Source: Lentisphaerae bacterium GWF2_57_35 (GTDB taxonomy: Bacteria > Verrucomicrobiota > Kiritimatiellia > CAIQIC01 > GWF2-57-35). Taken from it: a DNA stretch of 64,000 nucleotides. Shown here in pieces: positions 45,266 through 53,045 of this stretch. Within the stretch, counting starts at the first letter, position 1. Each line of letters opens with the position of its first letter. Where the stretch lies: positions 1 through 64,000 of the forward strand of contig MHBK01000036.1 of assembly GCA_001804865.1 (NCBI GenBank), written 5' to 3'. The position numbers and the translations under genes were made by a program. The notes beneath the pieces are model-generated. The model saw only the letters and a program-made list of their open reading frames with translations, made no database searches and was not told the origin of the DNA.

Positions 45266-45288
45266 CCGGCCAAAACTCTGGCTATAAT
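45261..45288 (+). promoter_or_regulatory. Promoter of the LsrG-like gene
   Basis: TTGACC (45261-45266), a 16-bp spacer and a perfect TATAAT (45283-45288). Transcription would start near 45295, giving a leader of about 70 bases. The -35 box overlaps the palindrome at 45250-45265, which suggests repression by occlusion. Confidence 0.7.
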
Positions 45289-45365
45289 GAGGGGGCTCGA
45301 AAGAGCTGCAAAGCCAAAAAACAAGGATTTTGTCAGTTTGTAAGGATCGACCCGGGAGAAACATC

Positions 45366-45659
45366 ATGCATACAACGCTCGTTCACGTCCACGTCAAACC
45401 CGAACATCTCGACGCCTTCATCGCGGCGACGAAAGCCAATCACGAGAACTCCATCCGCGAGGCCGGCAACCGCCGCTTCGACATTCTGCAATCGAAGGAC
45501 GACCCTTGTTACTTTGTTTTTTACGAAGCCTATAATTCTCCCGACGACGTCCTGGCCCACCGGGAAACAGCGCATTACCGGACGTGGCGCGAGCAAGTGG
45601 CCGACTGGATGACCGAGCCTCGAAAGGGCATCGTATTCAACGGTCTGTTTCCCGCATAA
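45366..45659 (+). CDS. LsrG-like antibiotic-biosynthesis monooxygenase domain protein
   Basis: A 97-residue ferredoxin-like fold protein of the ABM family. Its sequence closely follows LsrG, the isomerase that processes phosphorylated autoinducer-2: MHTTLVHVHV, REAGNRRFDILQ, FYEAYNSPDDVLAHRETAHY and PRKGIVFNGLFP. No other lsr gene is present, so a different small aldehyde or ketone may be the substrate. GGGAG lies seven bases before the ATG at 45366. It is a single-gene unit under a strong promoter with a palindromic operator. Confidence 0.8.
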   Translation: MHTTLVHVHVKPEHLDAFIAATKANHENSIREAGNRRFDILQSKDDPCYFVFYEAYNSPDDVLAHRETAHYRTWREQVADWMTEPRKGIVFNGLFPA

Positions 45660-45813
45660 ATGCAAATAACGTCGACTCGCCAAAACAAGGACTGTCAGTG
45701 CATGTTATTAATAATTAAGCATATACAATTTTCGTCGTTTCTACTCTCGACACCGGCGTCAAAATAGCTTTTCCTAACACCGATTTAATGCAGCCCTAAC
45801 ACTAGAGAGAAAC

Positions 45814-46797
45814 ATGTATTGGTTATTAACGGCTTTGACGCTTTTCATGGGCGCCGCTATCGGCTGGTCTATCGGGGCGAATGACGCGGCCAATTCTTTA
45901 GGCACTGCGGTGGGTTCCAAGGTCCTGACCCTGCGGCAAGCCATCCTCATGATCGCCGTTTTCGGATTTCTCGGCGCCTATTTTTATGGCGGCAGCGTCA
46001 CGAAAACCATCGGCAAGGGAATTGTCCCGCTCCACGAACTGCCCCGCACCGAAGCCACCCTGATTGCCTTGGTCTCCGCTTTTTCGGCCTGCTGCTGGGT
46101 CGTGCTGGCCACCTACTGGAAAATCCCCATTTCGACGAGTCATTCGATCGTCGGAGCGGTAGCCGGAGCGGGTCTGGCCCTGGGCGCGCCCGTCGTCTGG
46201 TCGAAACTGCGCGACATTTTTATCTGCTGGATTGCAACGCCGTTCGGCGCTGCATTGCTGGGATTTTTACTGTACATGCTTTTTAAGACGATCCTGCCGA
46301 AAATCATCCCGGCCCGCTACGCCCGGCCCACGGTGTCGGGCCTGATCATCGTCAGCGGGTGCTATGTCGCCTTCTCCTGGGGCGCCAACGACGTCGCCAA
46401 TGCCACCGGCGTGATTGCCGGCGCGGGGTTGGCCACCCCCTCGGTCAGCGTATGCATCGGCGGCGCCGCCATCGTACTGGGCATCGTCACCTGGGGCTAC
46501 AAGGTCATCGAAACCGTCGGCTCCGAGCTCACCACCCTCTCGCCCATCATGGCCTTCTCCGCACAAATGGCCAGCGCGCTCAACGTTCACCTCTATACGC
46601 TCCTGGGCGTTCCGGTTTCCACCAGCCACTCCATTGTCGGCGCGATCTTTGGCGTCGGTCTCGTCCGGGGCATGCACATGGTCAATATGCGCATCATGCG
46701 GGAAATCTTCATTTGCTGGATTGCAACGCCGTTTGCTTCGGGGATATTGAGTTTTGCTATATTAAAGGCGATCAAACTGATCTTTAATGTCGGATAA
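45814..46797 (+). CDS. pit: Inorganic phosphate transporter, PiT family
   Basis: A 327-residue inner-membrane protein that takes up phosphate with a cation. The two inverted PiT signatures are clear: IGANDAANSLGTAVGSKVLT near the start and WGANDVANATGVIAGAGL in the second half, each followed by a PxSTSHSIVGA motif. About ten helices are expected. It is followed by its PhoU-like accessory gene, a common pairing. GAGAG precedes the ATG. Confidence 0.94.
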   Translation: MYWLLTALTLFMGAAIGWSIGANDAANSLGTAVGSKVLTLRQAILMIAVFGFLGAYFYGGSVTKTIGKGIVPLHELPRTEATLIALVSAFSACCWVVLATYWKIPISTSHSIVGAVAGAGLALGAPVVWSKLRDIFICWIATPFGAALLGFLLYMLFKTILPKIIPARYARPTVSGLIIVSGCYVAFSWGANDVANATGVIAGAGLATPSVSVCIGGAAIVLGIVTWGYKVIETVGSELTTLSPIMAFSAQMASALNVHLYTLLGVPVSTSHSIVGAIFGVGLVRGMHMVNMRIMREIFICWIATPFASGILSFAILKAIKLIFNVG

Positions 46798-46813
46798 GGG
46801 AAAGGTACAGACC

Positions 46814-47482
46814 ATGAGAGAATCACGCAACATATTGGGCTGGCTGGGTATGGCGGAAGAATTTTCCATTTTGCAGGACGCGCAAAAACACGTGGAAGAA
46901 GCCTGCAAGACCGTCGGCTTTTTCTCCGAAGCCGTCAACGCCTTCTGCAAAGGCGACTTGAACGCCAAGACCGTGGCCATTGCCAAAGTCTACGAAAGCG
47001 AACAGAAAGCCGACGTGATCCGCTCCCAATTGGTCTCCGCCTTGTCGGAAGGACTCATGCTGCCGCCGGACCGCGAGGAACTCCTGCATTTCATCAAAAC
47101 GCTGGACCGCATCGCCGACTGGACCAACGGCGCCGCCCGCCTGCTGGGCTTCATCGAGGAGAAATTGCCCGACAACGTCCTGAAGAACATCACCACGGCC
47201 ACGGAACTCATCGTCCGGTCCACCTCCAAGCTGAAGGACGCCATTATTGCCGTCTCCAAAAACGACTTGAAGAAAACGGTGGCCGATTGCGAGGAAGTCG
47301 ACCGCATCGAGCATTACGCCGACGACCAGAAAAAGACCCTGATCGAATCCATCATCCACGCCAAGCTCGAGCCGGCGACGCTGCTGCTTAGTTATCAGCT
47401 CGCGGAATATCTCGAGTCGGTCACCGACAAAGTCGAAGACGCCGCGGACCTCGTCAAGGTCATCGCCATCCGCTCGAAATAA
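46814..47482 (+). CDS. DUF47/PhoU-like accessory protein of Pit
   Basis: An all-helical protein of about 222 residues of the DUF47 (TIGR00153) family, which regulates PiT-type phosphate transporters. It shows repeated acidic E..AD segments such as YESEQKADVIRSQLV and CEEVDRIEHYADDQKK, expected to bind metal. The ATG at 46814, with AAAGGT upstream, is preferred; an ATG at 46787 overlapping the pit end is also possible. A dispersed repeat follows the stop codon. Confidence 0.88.
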   Translation: MRESRNILGWLGMAEEFSILQDAQKHVEEACKTVGFFSEAVNAFCKGDLNAKTVAIAKVYESEQKADVIRSQLVSALSEGLMLPPDREELLHFIKTLDRIADWTNGAARLLGFIEEKLPDNVLKNITTATELIVRSTSKLKDAIIAVSKNDLKKTVADCEEVDRIEHYADDQKKTLIESIIHAKLEPATLLLSYQLAEYLESVTDKVEDAADLVKVIAIRSK

Positions 47483-47495
47483 AGACCGATCTTCA

Positions 47496-47561
47496 GGTGG
47501 CCCGGCTTCTCCCTGCCCGCAACGCTTCGCGTAGCGATGCGCAGGCGGGCGAAGACGGGCT
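47496..47561. repeat. Dispersed 66-bp structured repeat, copy 2
   Basis: Same sequence and orientation as 43253-43318 with one difference (GGTGG here, GGCGG there). It lies between the convergent ends of the phosphate-transport pair and the MFS gene, where its hairpin could stop transcription. A diverged relative lies at 61327-61385. Confidence 0.88.
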
Positions 47562-47574
47562 CTTTCCCTCCTTT

Positions 47575-48825
47575 TCATGAGATCACCGGTTCATCACGTT
47601 CGTTCTTTCCGAAGAAAACAAACCATAAAGTCCCCGCCGCTCCGAACCCGAAGGCAGCCAGGAAATTGACGGCCGGGCTGACCTGCCAAAGAAACGCGCC
47701 GCCAAAGGCGGCCACGGAGACCACGATGTCCCGCAGGAGATAATACAGACCGAACATGGAGGCCTTCTGGCCCTCGGGAGCCAGATCCATGATCAGCGCT
47801 TTGCGCGTAGGTTCGCCGAACTCTTTCAACCCCCTAAGCACAAAAACCGCCGCCAGCGTCCAGAACGATTGACTAAACAGCAAAGCCAGCGGGAATAGCG
47901 TAAAAAAGACGAAGGTCATCGCCACAAAAGGTTTCTTGCTTGTACGGTCCGCCAGCCAGGCAACGGGAATGTACACGAGTATGGCGGTCGCCATCTCGAT
48001 GGAGCTGAGAACGCCGAATTCAAAAGCAGAGACCGGATGCGCTATGCGTTTCATAGCCCATATCACGACAAAAGCATATGGAATCTGCTCACAAAACCGC
48101 ACGAGAATATCCGAGACCAAAAGACGACGCAGCGCGGGCGGCATGACGCGGAACAGCCGCAGAGGATTGTGCTCCGCGCGCCGCCGGGGGGCGGCCTCCG
48201 CCGACTCGTCGGGAATCAGCCGTTGCTGAAGAACGACCGCCACGATCGCGAGCGCCAGTGCGCCCGCAAACGCCAGCCGAACGCCCTGGGTCTCGCCCCA
48301 TACGGCGATCATCGTTCCGCCGAGCAGCGGTCCCAGCGCCATCGGGATGCGGCGCACCAGCGAATGCATGGAGACGCCCATGGTGCGCTTGTTCGCCGGG
48401 AGCACGCGCGATACCAGCCCCATCGTCGCCGGCAGGGAAATCGCCGTCCACGACAGAAAAAAGAACGACCCCACAATCACCGCAGGCCAGGAGGGAATTA
48501 GAATCACCACCAGAAATCCGAATATGGCCAGCAGGTTAAAAACCAGCAGAGCCCTCTTCGTTCCCAACCGGTCCGACAAGTATCCCCCGGGAAACGAGTA
48601 CAAGGCGGAAAGGAGATTATCGAGACCGTTCAGAAGGCCCACCGACAAGGCGCCGCCGCCGAGGGCCATCAGGTAGATGGGCAGAAACCGCTCGGCCATC
48701 CGCTCGCCCATGCCCACAAGGATGACCACCGAAAGCAGCCCGACCAAGCTGCGGTTTAAGCCCAAAAAAGCCAGCGCGGCCATCGCCGTGGAGGGCCGTC
48801 CCGTTCGATTCCATGACGATCTCAA
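47575..48825 (-). CDS. Major facilitator superfamily transporter
   Basis: A 416-residue membrane protein with about twelve hydrophobic helices and MFS loop motifs (GYLSDRLGTKRALL between helices 2 and 3, AWLADRTSKKPFVAM in the second half). It resembles drug/metal efflux members. The frame begins with TTG overlapping the stop of the DsrE gene; an ATG at 48783 is an alternative. It is the last gene of the ArsR-controlled operon, so export of a toxic metal or metalloid compound is plausible but unproven. Confidence 0.82.
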   Translation of the reverse strand: MRSSWNRTGRPSTAMAALAFLGLNRSLVGLLSVVILVGMGERMAERFLPIYLMALGGGALSVGLLNGLDNLLSALYSFPGGYLSDRLGTKRALLVFNLLAIFGFLVVILIPSWPAVIVGSFFFLSWTAISLPATMGLVSRVLPANKRTMGVSMHSLVRRIPMALGPLLGGTMIAVWGETQGVRLAFAGALALAIVAVVLQQRLIPDESAEAAPRRRAEHNPLRLFRVMPPALRRLLVSDILVRFCEQIPYAFVVIWAMKRIAHPVSAFEFGVLSSIEMATAILVYIPVAWLADRTSKKPFVAMTFVFFTLFPLALLFSQSFWTLAAVFVLRGLKEFGEPTRKALIMDLAPEGQKASMFGLYYLLRDIVVSVAAFGGAFLWQVSPAVNFLAAFGFGAAGTLWFVFFGKNERDEPVIS

Positions 48826-49142
48826 ATCGAAACCACCTTATCCGACTCCCGGATCAGCTCATACAAATCCTTCATCGTGGACAGCGGACAAAGCTCCGTG
48901 CCGTGCGAGTTTCGCAGCTTCAAGCACGTCCCGCAGGCCAGTATCTCTCCGCCCGCATCCACGAAGGCCTGCATCATTTGCTTGACGTTAAACGGCTCCA
49001 CCGCGTGACTCTCGCACTCAACTCCCCGGGCGAACAAGAACGCTTTGACTTGATCGCCGGCCTTGAGTGCGAAAACGCCCAGGCGAAAGCCATTCCAGAG
49101 CGCCTCCGCATCCGTCGAATATACCACCAATGCCATCTTCAT
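48822..49142 (-). CDS. DsrE-family sulfur-relay-like protein
   Basis: A 106-residue DsrE/F-like protein: MKMALVVYSTDAEALWNGFRLGVFAL at the start (here split by no gap) and the cysteine region GGEILACGTCLKLR. In this family a single cysteine carries persulfide sulfur or takes part in thiol chemistry. GGAAGGAAC precedes the ATG at 49142, which overlaps the methyltransferase stop. It lies between a methyltransferase and an efflux pump, under ArsR-rhodanese control. Confidence 0.85.
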   Translation of the reverse strand: MKMALVVYSTDAEALWNGFRLGVFALKAGDQVKAFLFARGVECESHAVEPFNVKQMMQAFVDAGGEILACGTCLKLRNSHGTELCPLSTMKDLYELIRESDKVVSI

Positions 49143-49726
49143 GTTTGTTCCTTCCTTGCCAGAATGCCGTAGTGATACGGCGGCAAATCGATAGGCGCCT
49201 TTTCGATCGCAAACCCCACGGCTTCGATCCACCGGCGGCAATCCCCGGGGCGCGGCCGTATCGACATGGGAGGGCCTCTCGGCGTCTTGGGATCGTAATT
49301 CCAGTGAATCACGGCCACGCGGCCCCAGGGCGCAAGAATCCGCTTGGCCTCGCACAGCAACCGCTGAGGATCTTCCGCATGCAGGATATTGAACAGCATC
49401 GCATAATCCACGGATTCCGCCTCCAACCCGGTCCCCTCCGCCACAAAGTCGCGCAAGTAAAACCGGGCGTTGCCCACCTTTTCCCGCTCGGCAAGACGTT
49501 GACTCGCCTCGATCATCACCGGCTCGAGGTCGAAGCCGTGAAGCACGCCCCGGATTCGTTTCGCCGCCGGTATCGCAAACGTTCCGTAGCCGCATCCGAA
49601 ATCGACGGCATCCCGCGCGTTGCCGGTCAACCCCATCGCATCCAGCATGGCGTCCGGTTCGAAGAAGCTTTGCCACAACTCCTCGCCCGGCATGCCGCTT
49701 TCCCGCACTTTCATGCTCTGCCTCAC
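49139..49726 (-). CDS. Class I AdoMet-dependent methyltransferase
   Basis: A 195-residue methyltransferase with motif I AVDFGCGYGTFAIPAA, the acidic HGFDLEPVMI, VDYAMLFNILH and RVAVIHWN. The substrate is not identifiable. It lacks the cysteine triad of arsenite methyltransferases, so arsenic methylation is not supported. Its start overlaps the ArsR-rhodanese stop and its stop overlaps the DsrE start, indicating a tightly coupled operon. Confidence 0.88.
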   Translation of the reverse strand: MRQSMKVRESGMPGEELWQSFFEPDAMLDAMGLTGNARDAVDFGCGYGTFAIPAAKRIRGVLHGFDLEPVMIEASQRLAEREKVGNARFYLRDFVAEGTGLEAESVDYAMLFNILHAEDPQRLLCEAKRILAPWGRVAVIHWNYDPKTPRGPPMSIRPRPGDCRRWIEAVGFAIEKAPIDLPPYHYGILARKEQT

Positions 49727-50388
49727 GCTTCCACCTCGACGTCAAATCCTTGCGCACGCCAATCCGGCACGCCGTCTTCGAGACGGCTTGCGCGAAAACC
49801 CTCTTGCCGGAGGAGTTCCACAGCCTTGACGGCCAGCACGCAATACGGCCCGCGGCAATAGGCGACGACCTCCCGGTTTCGCGGCAGGCTTTTCATGCGG
49901 CGCCGGAGTTCGGCCAGCGGCACGGAAACGGCGCCCGGAATGTGACCCGCCTTGAATTCCTCCGCCGGTCGCACGTCGAGCACCGTCACCCGCCCCTCCC
50001 GTACGCGGCGCAGCAGGGTTTCGCGGTCGACTTTTTCCATGCCTTCGCGGCCTTTCAAATAATTCTTCGTGACGCGTTCGATGTCGGCAAGACGGTTCTC
50101 CGCCAATGTGCGCAGACTTCGCAGGAATGCCGTCACCTCCCCGCTCGCGATGCGATACGTCACAAACAAGCCCTGTTTCTCCGCCTCGACCAGCCGCGCC
50201 GAACGAAGCACGCGCAAATGTTGGGAGGCGTTCGCCACCGTCATGGACGCTTCGTCCGCCACCACCTCGACCGTACGAGGCCCCTGGGCCAGCACGTCGA
50301 GCAGTTCCAGGCGTTTCGGACTCGCCAGCGCTTTCCCCACGCGCGCAAGCTGCTCAAAGACCTCGCTCTTGAATTGTCGATCGTTCAT
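49723..50388 (-). CDS. ArsR-family repressor fused to a rhodanese domain
   Basis: A 221-residue fusion: winged-helix ArsR domain (about 10-95; SPKRLELLDVLAQGPRTVEVV, ASQHLRVLRSARLVEAEKQG) and C-terminal rhodanese domain (about 120-218; VTVLDVRPAEEFKAGHIPGA and active loop CRGPYC). Such proteins sense sulfur or metal status through the catalytic cysteine and repress their own operon. The recognition of a TATTCAATTGAATA-type palindrome directly upstream fits. It is first in the four-gene operon. Confidence 0.92.
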   Translation of the reverse strand: MNDRQFKSEVFEQLARVGKALASPKRLELLDVLAQGPRTVEVVADEASMTVANASQHLRVLRSARLVEAEKQGLFVTYRIASGEVTAFLRSLRTLAENRLADIERVTKNYLKGREGMEKVDRETLLRRVREGRVTVLDVRPAEEFKAGHIPGAVSVPLAELRRRMKSLPRNREVVAYCRGPYCVLAVKAVELLRQEGFRASRLEDGVPDWRAQGFDVEVEA

Positions 50389-50496
50389 GGTTCCCCTCTC
50401 CTACGCCGGCGTCGCTTGCTTGCACGCCTCATTTGACGCGCCCGTACCCCAGGCCCCTCTCATGCCCCTGCTCTTAAGCAACCTGCACAGCCCTTT

Positions 50497-50520
50497 TATA
50501 GTATTCAATTGAATACTATA
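50497..50520. promoter_or_regulatory. Perfect 24-bp palindromic operator of the ArsR-rhodanese operon
   Basis: The left half TATAGTATTCAA is mirrored exactly by the right half TTGAATACTATA. AT-rich dyads with TTGAATA halves are typical of ArsR-family binding sites. It covers the -10 box of the promoter at 50515-50542 and lies 109 bases before the regulator's start codon, so autorepression is the natural reading. Confidence 0.8.
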
Positions 50521-50542
50521 ATTGTCGCCGACCCAATGTCAA
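50515..50542 (-). promoter_or_regulatory. Promoter of the ArsR-rhodanese operon
   Basis: On the minus strand a perfect TTGACA (50542-50537), a 16-bp spacer and TATAGT (50520-50515). The -10 box is the first six bases of the 24-bp palindrome, so repressor and RNA polymerase would compete. A leader of about 120 bases precedes the start codon. Confidence 0.75.
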
Positions 50543-50661
50543 CAGCCAGAAGAAAATCGCCGGCCATTGTAATAAGGTCTCAGGATGGGACGAGTTGCCC
50601 CACAGCTGGCAAAGCGGTCCCGCGGATACCAGCAAAGAACCTCGGAAAATACTCAAACAAA

Positions 50662-50742
50662 TTTTCCAATGATTGGAAAAACCTGATAAACTTTCTCCAA
50701 TGATTGGAAAAAATTCAGAGAAGTTTTCCAAGGATTGGAAAA
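50662..50742. repeat. Three 19-bp palindromes at an exact 31-bp period
   Basis: Copies are TTTTCCAATGATTGGAAAA (50662-50680, centre 50671), one with a single change in the left arm (centre 50702) and TTTTCCAAGGATTGGAAAA (50724-50742, centre 50733). The centres are exactly 31 bp apart, close to three helical turns. The last one and a half copies lie inside the predicted 5' end of the flavoprotein gene. Confidence 0.88.
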
Positions 50743-51983
50743 GCGCGTCTTTCGATATCGTCATCGTCGGCGCGGGGCCGGCGGGCTTGATGGCGGCCAT
50801 CGCCGCGGCGCGCACCGGGGCCCGGGTAGTGGTCTGCGAGCAGTTGGACCGGCCCGGCCTCAAGCTGTTGGCTACCGGCGGGGGCCGGTGCAACCTGACC
50901 AACACCTCGACCATCGACGAATTCGTCGCGCACTTCGGGCGGCAAGGCCGGTTCATTCGCCCGGCGCTGGATGCGCTGAAGCCCCCCACCCTGCGGACTT
51001 TCCTGGAGGAACTGCACGTTCCCACGGTCAGCCCCAATGGCTTTCATGTCTATCCCGCGAGCCAGTCGGCCGGCAGCGTTTTACAAGCGCTAGGCCAGGC
51101 GGCCGAAAGCCTGCGCGTCGAAATCGTGGTCGGCGCCAAGGCCATCCGCCTCGGGCTGGAGGAAAATCTGATCACCGGCGTGGAGACGACGCAAGGACTC
51201 ATCGAGGCGCGACGGGTCATCCTGGCCGGCGGCGGACAAAGCTATCCCAAGCTTGGCGGAACCGGGGGCGGCTACGCGATGGCCGAACAGGCGGGGCATA
51301 AACTCATTGAGCCCATTCCCGCGCTGGTCCCGTTGATTACGAAAGAAACCTGGCCGGGCCAGTTTGCCGGAACGAGCATCGCCTCGGCGCGGATCTGGAT
51401 CGATTTGAAGGGCTATCCCCGCGAAGGCCTTCGGGGAGATCTGCTGCTGACTCACCGGGGCATCTCAGGACCGGTCGTGCTGGACTTGTCGGCGGAAATC
51501 GCACAAATTCTGCGGCGGCGCGCCGAGGTCCCGATTCGCATCGCCGTTACGCCGGATGTACCCGCCGCCGATTGGTCGGCCCAAATCGAATGCTGGCGCA
51601 CCCAGGCAGGCCGCAAACAATTGTTTACGCTGCTGGATCAAAAACTCCCGGCTTCGCTGGCGGAGGCGCTCTGCCAGGTTGCCGGCATCCCCCGTCCCAC
51701 CATCGCCGCCCAGGTTTCCGCTGAGCAACGCACCCGTCTGAGCGAAGCCCTGACGGGGCTTTCGCTGACGGTAATCGGCACGGAAGGCTTCGACCAGGCC
51801 ATGGTCACGCGCGGCGGCGTCAGCCTGCGGGACGTCGATCCCAACACTTTGGAAAGCCGTCTGGTTCCAGGCCTGTATTTTGCCGGCGAAATCCTCGACC
51901 TGGACGGCCCCTGCGGCGGCTACAACCTCCAATGGGCCTTCTCCAGCGGCTATCTCGCCGGGCGCAGCGCGGGAAAAGCTTAA
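50700..51983 (+). CDS. HI0933/BaiN-family flavoprotein
   Basis: A flavoprotein of about 427 residues. It has an FAD-binding start FDIVIVGAGPAGLMAA, a GGGRCNLTN motif typical of the HI0933 (YhiN/BaiN) family, AGGGQSYPKLGGTGGGYAMA, a TRGGVS segment and a C-terminal FAGEILDLDGPCGGYNLQWA. Family members act as NAD(P)H-dependent reductases, some on bile acids or unknown substrates. The only ATG before the FAD motif (50700) lies within the middle palindrome of a repeat array, with no ribosome site; about 18 N-terminal residues derive from the repeat. Confidence 0.85.
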   Translation: MIGKNSEKFSKDWKSASFDIVIVGAGPAGLMAAIAAARTGARVVVCEQLDRPGLKLLATGGGRCNLTNTSTIDEFVAHFGRQGRFIRPALDALKPPTLRTFLEELHVPTVSPNGFHVYPASQSAGSVLQALGQAAESLRVEIVVGAKAIRLGLEENLITGVETTQGLIEARRVILAGGGQSYPKLGGTGGGYAMAEQAGHKLIEPIPALVPLITKETWPGQFAGTSIASARIWIDLKGYPREGLRGDLLLTHRGISGPVVLDLSAEIAQILRRRAEVPIRIAVTPDVPAADWSAQIECWRTQAGRKQLFTLLDQKLPASLAEALCQVAGIPRPTIAAQVSAEQRTRLSEALTGLSLTVIGTEGFDQAMVTRGGVSLRDVDPNTLESRLVPGLYFAGEILDLDGPCGGYNLQWAFSSGYLAGRSAGKA

Positions 51984-52059
51984 ACCACAGATGAACACAG
52001 ATAGACACGGATAGGAAAAGACTCTTTTTTCTGTGTGTATCGGTGTTAATCTGTGGTTT
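51982..52059. repeat. Imperfect inverted repeat at the 3' end of the flavoprotein gene
   Basis: AAACCACAGAT (51982-51992) is matched by ATCTGTGGTTT (52049-52059), with further imperfect pairing inside (GAACACAGATAGACACGG against TATCGGTGTTA). The stop codon TAA of the flavoprotein is the first base triplet of the element. A T-rich stretch follows, so it may act as a terminator. It resembles the element at 57067-57192. Confidence 0.8.
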
Positions 52060-52166
52060 CTAAATTCTTTGCCGTTTATCGTGGCTTCTTTTCCGTGTCT
52101 CAGCCTTGCGGGATGGGATGTGATATGTTTAGAATGCGCGGCTTTTTGAGCGGAAGGTGTAATACG

Positions 52167-53045
52167 ATGAAAACGGGCATCATAGCAGTGGCCAACCAAA
52201 AAGGCGGCGTAGGCAAAACCACGACCGCTGTGAATCTTGCGGCTTGCCTGGCCGAAAAACGCCGGCAGGTATTGCTGATCGATATCGATCCCCAGGCGAA
52301 CGCCACCAGCGGGCTGGGGCTGAAAAAACAGCCCGGCGCGAGCATCTACGGCGCCCTGTCGGGCGAAAAATCCGCCGATTCGCTCATCCAGACCACCTCC
52401 GTAAAAATGCTCGACATGATCCCGTCCGAAATCGATCTGGCCGGCGCCGAAGTCGAAATCGCTCGGGCGGACGGGTATCTCTTCCGCCTCAAAGGGATCG
52501 TCTCGACGATCCTGGCGTTGGAGAAATATCATTACATCCTGCTGGATTGTTCGCCGTCGCTGGGTTTGCTCACCATGAACGCGCTGGCCAGCGCGGATTC
52601 CGTCTTGATCCCGATCCAATGCGAATATTACGCGTTGGAAGGTCTGTCCATGATGCTCCGGCTGATCGAGCAGCTCCGGACCAGCGGAACCAATCCGTCG
52701 CTGACGCTGGAAGGCATCGTCATGACGATGTACGACAACCGCACGAACCTCTCCAAGCAGGTCGTGCAAGAAGTCATCACGCACTTTGGGGACAAAATCT
52801 ACGAAACCCTGATCCCCCGCAACGTGCGGCTGGGCGAAGCCCCGAGCTTCGGACAGTCCATTATTACCTATCAATCTTTAAGCACGGGCGCCGTGGCGTA
52901 CCGGCAACTTGCCCGGGAGTTCATGACCCGCCGCGGCGACGTTGTGCAGGAACAAGGGGGACTCAACCCCGGAAGCTGGCAGAAAGATGCCGGCGAGACT
53001 TCCGCCCCGTTCGCCTTTCTTAATCGAGGAACCGATTCCGTATGA
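52167..53045 (+). CDS. parA: ParA-type ATPase
   Basis: A 292-residue ParA/Soj ATPase. It has a deviant Walker A loop, VANQKGGVGKTTTAVN (residues 8-23), the DIDPQANATSGL motif, the Walker B-like ILLDCSPSLGLL and the C-terminal IPRNVRLGEAPSFG. Such ATPases bind DNA or surfaces cooperatively as ATP dimers and are released by a ParB-type partner. The ATG at 52167 has GGAAGGTG upstream; the longer frame is mostly non-conserved. It overlaps the following gene by four bases (ATGA). Confidence 0.95.
   Translation: MKTGIIAVANQKGGVGKTTTAVNLAACLAEKRRQVLLIDIDPQANATSGLGLKKQPGASIYGALSGEKSADSLIQTTSVKMLDMIPSEIDLAGAEVEIARADGYLFRLKGIVSTILALEKYHYILLDCSPSLGLLTMNALASADSVLIPIQCEYYALEGLSMMLRLIEQLRTSGTNPSLTLEGIVMTMYDNRTNLSKQVVQEVITHFGDKIYETLIPRNVRLGEAPSFGQSIITYQSLSTGAVAYRQLAREFMTRRGDVVQEQGGLNPGSWQKDAGETSAPFAFLNRGTDSV

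Noticed and set aside
45692..45708. Possible Pho box before the phosphate transporter (CTGTCA at 45692)
   Set aside because: The second 11-bp-spaced half reads TGTTAT, a poor match to CTGTCA, so PhoB control is not supported by sequence.
49139..49726. Arsenite methyltransferase in an ars operon
   Set aside because: The methyltransferase lacks the conserved cysteines of ArsM and no arsenate reductase or arsenite pump is recognisable, so only the regulator family is ArsR-like.
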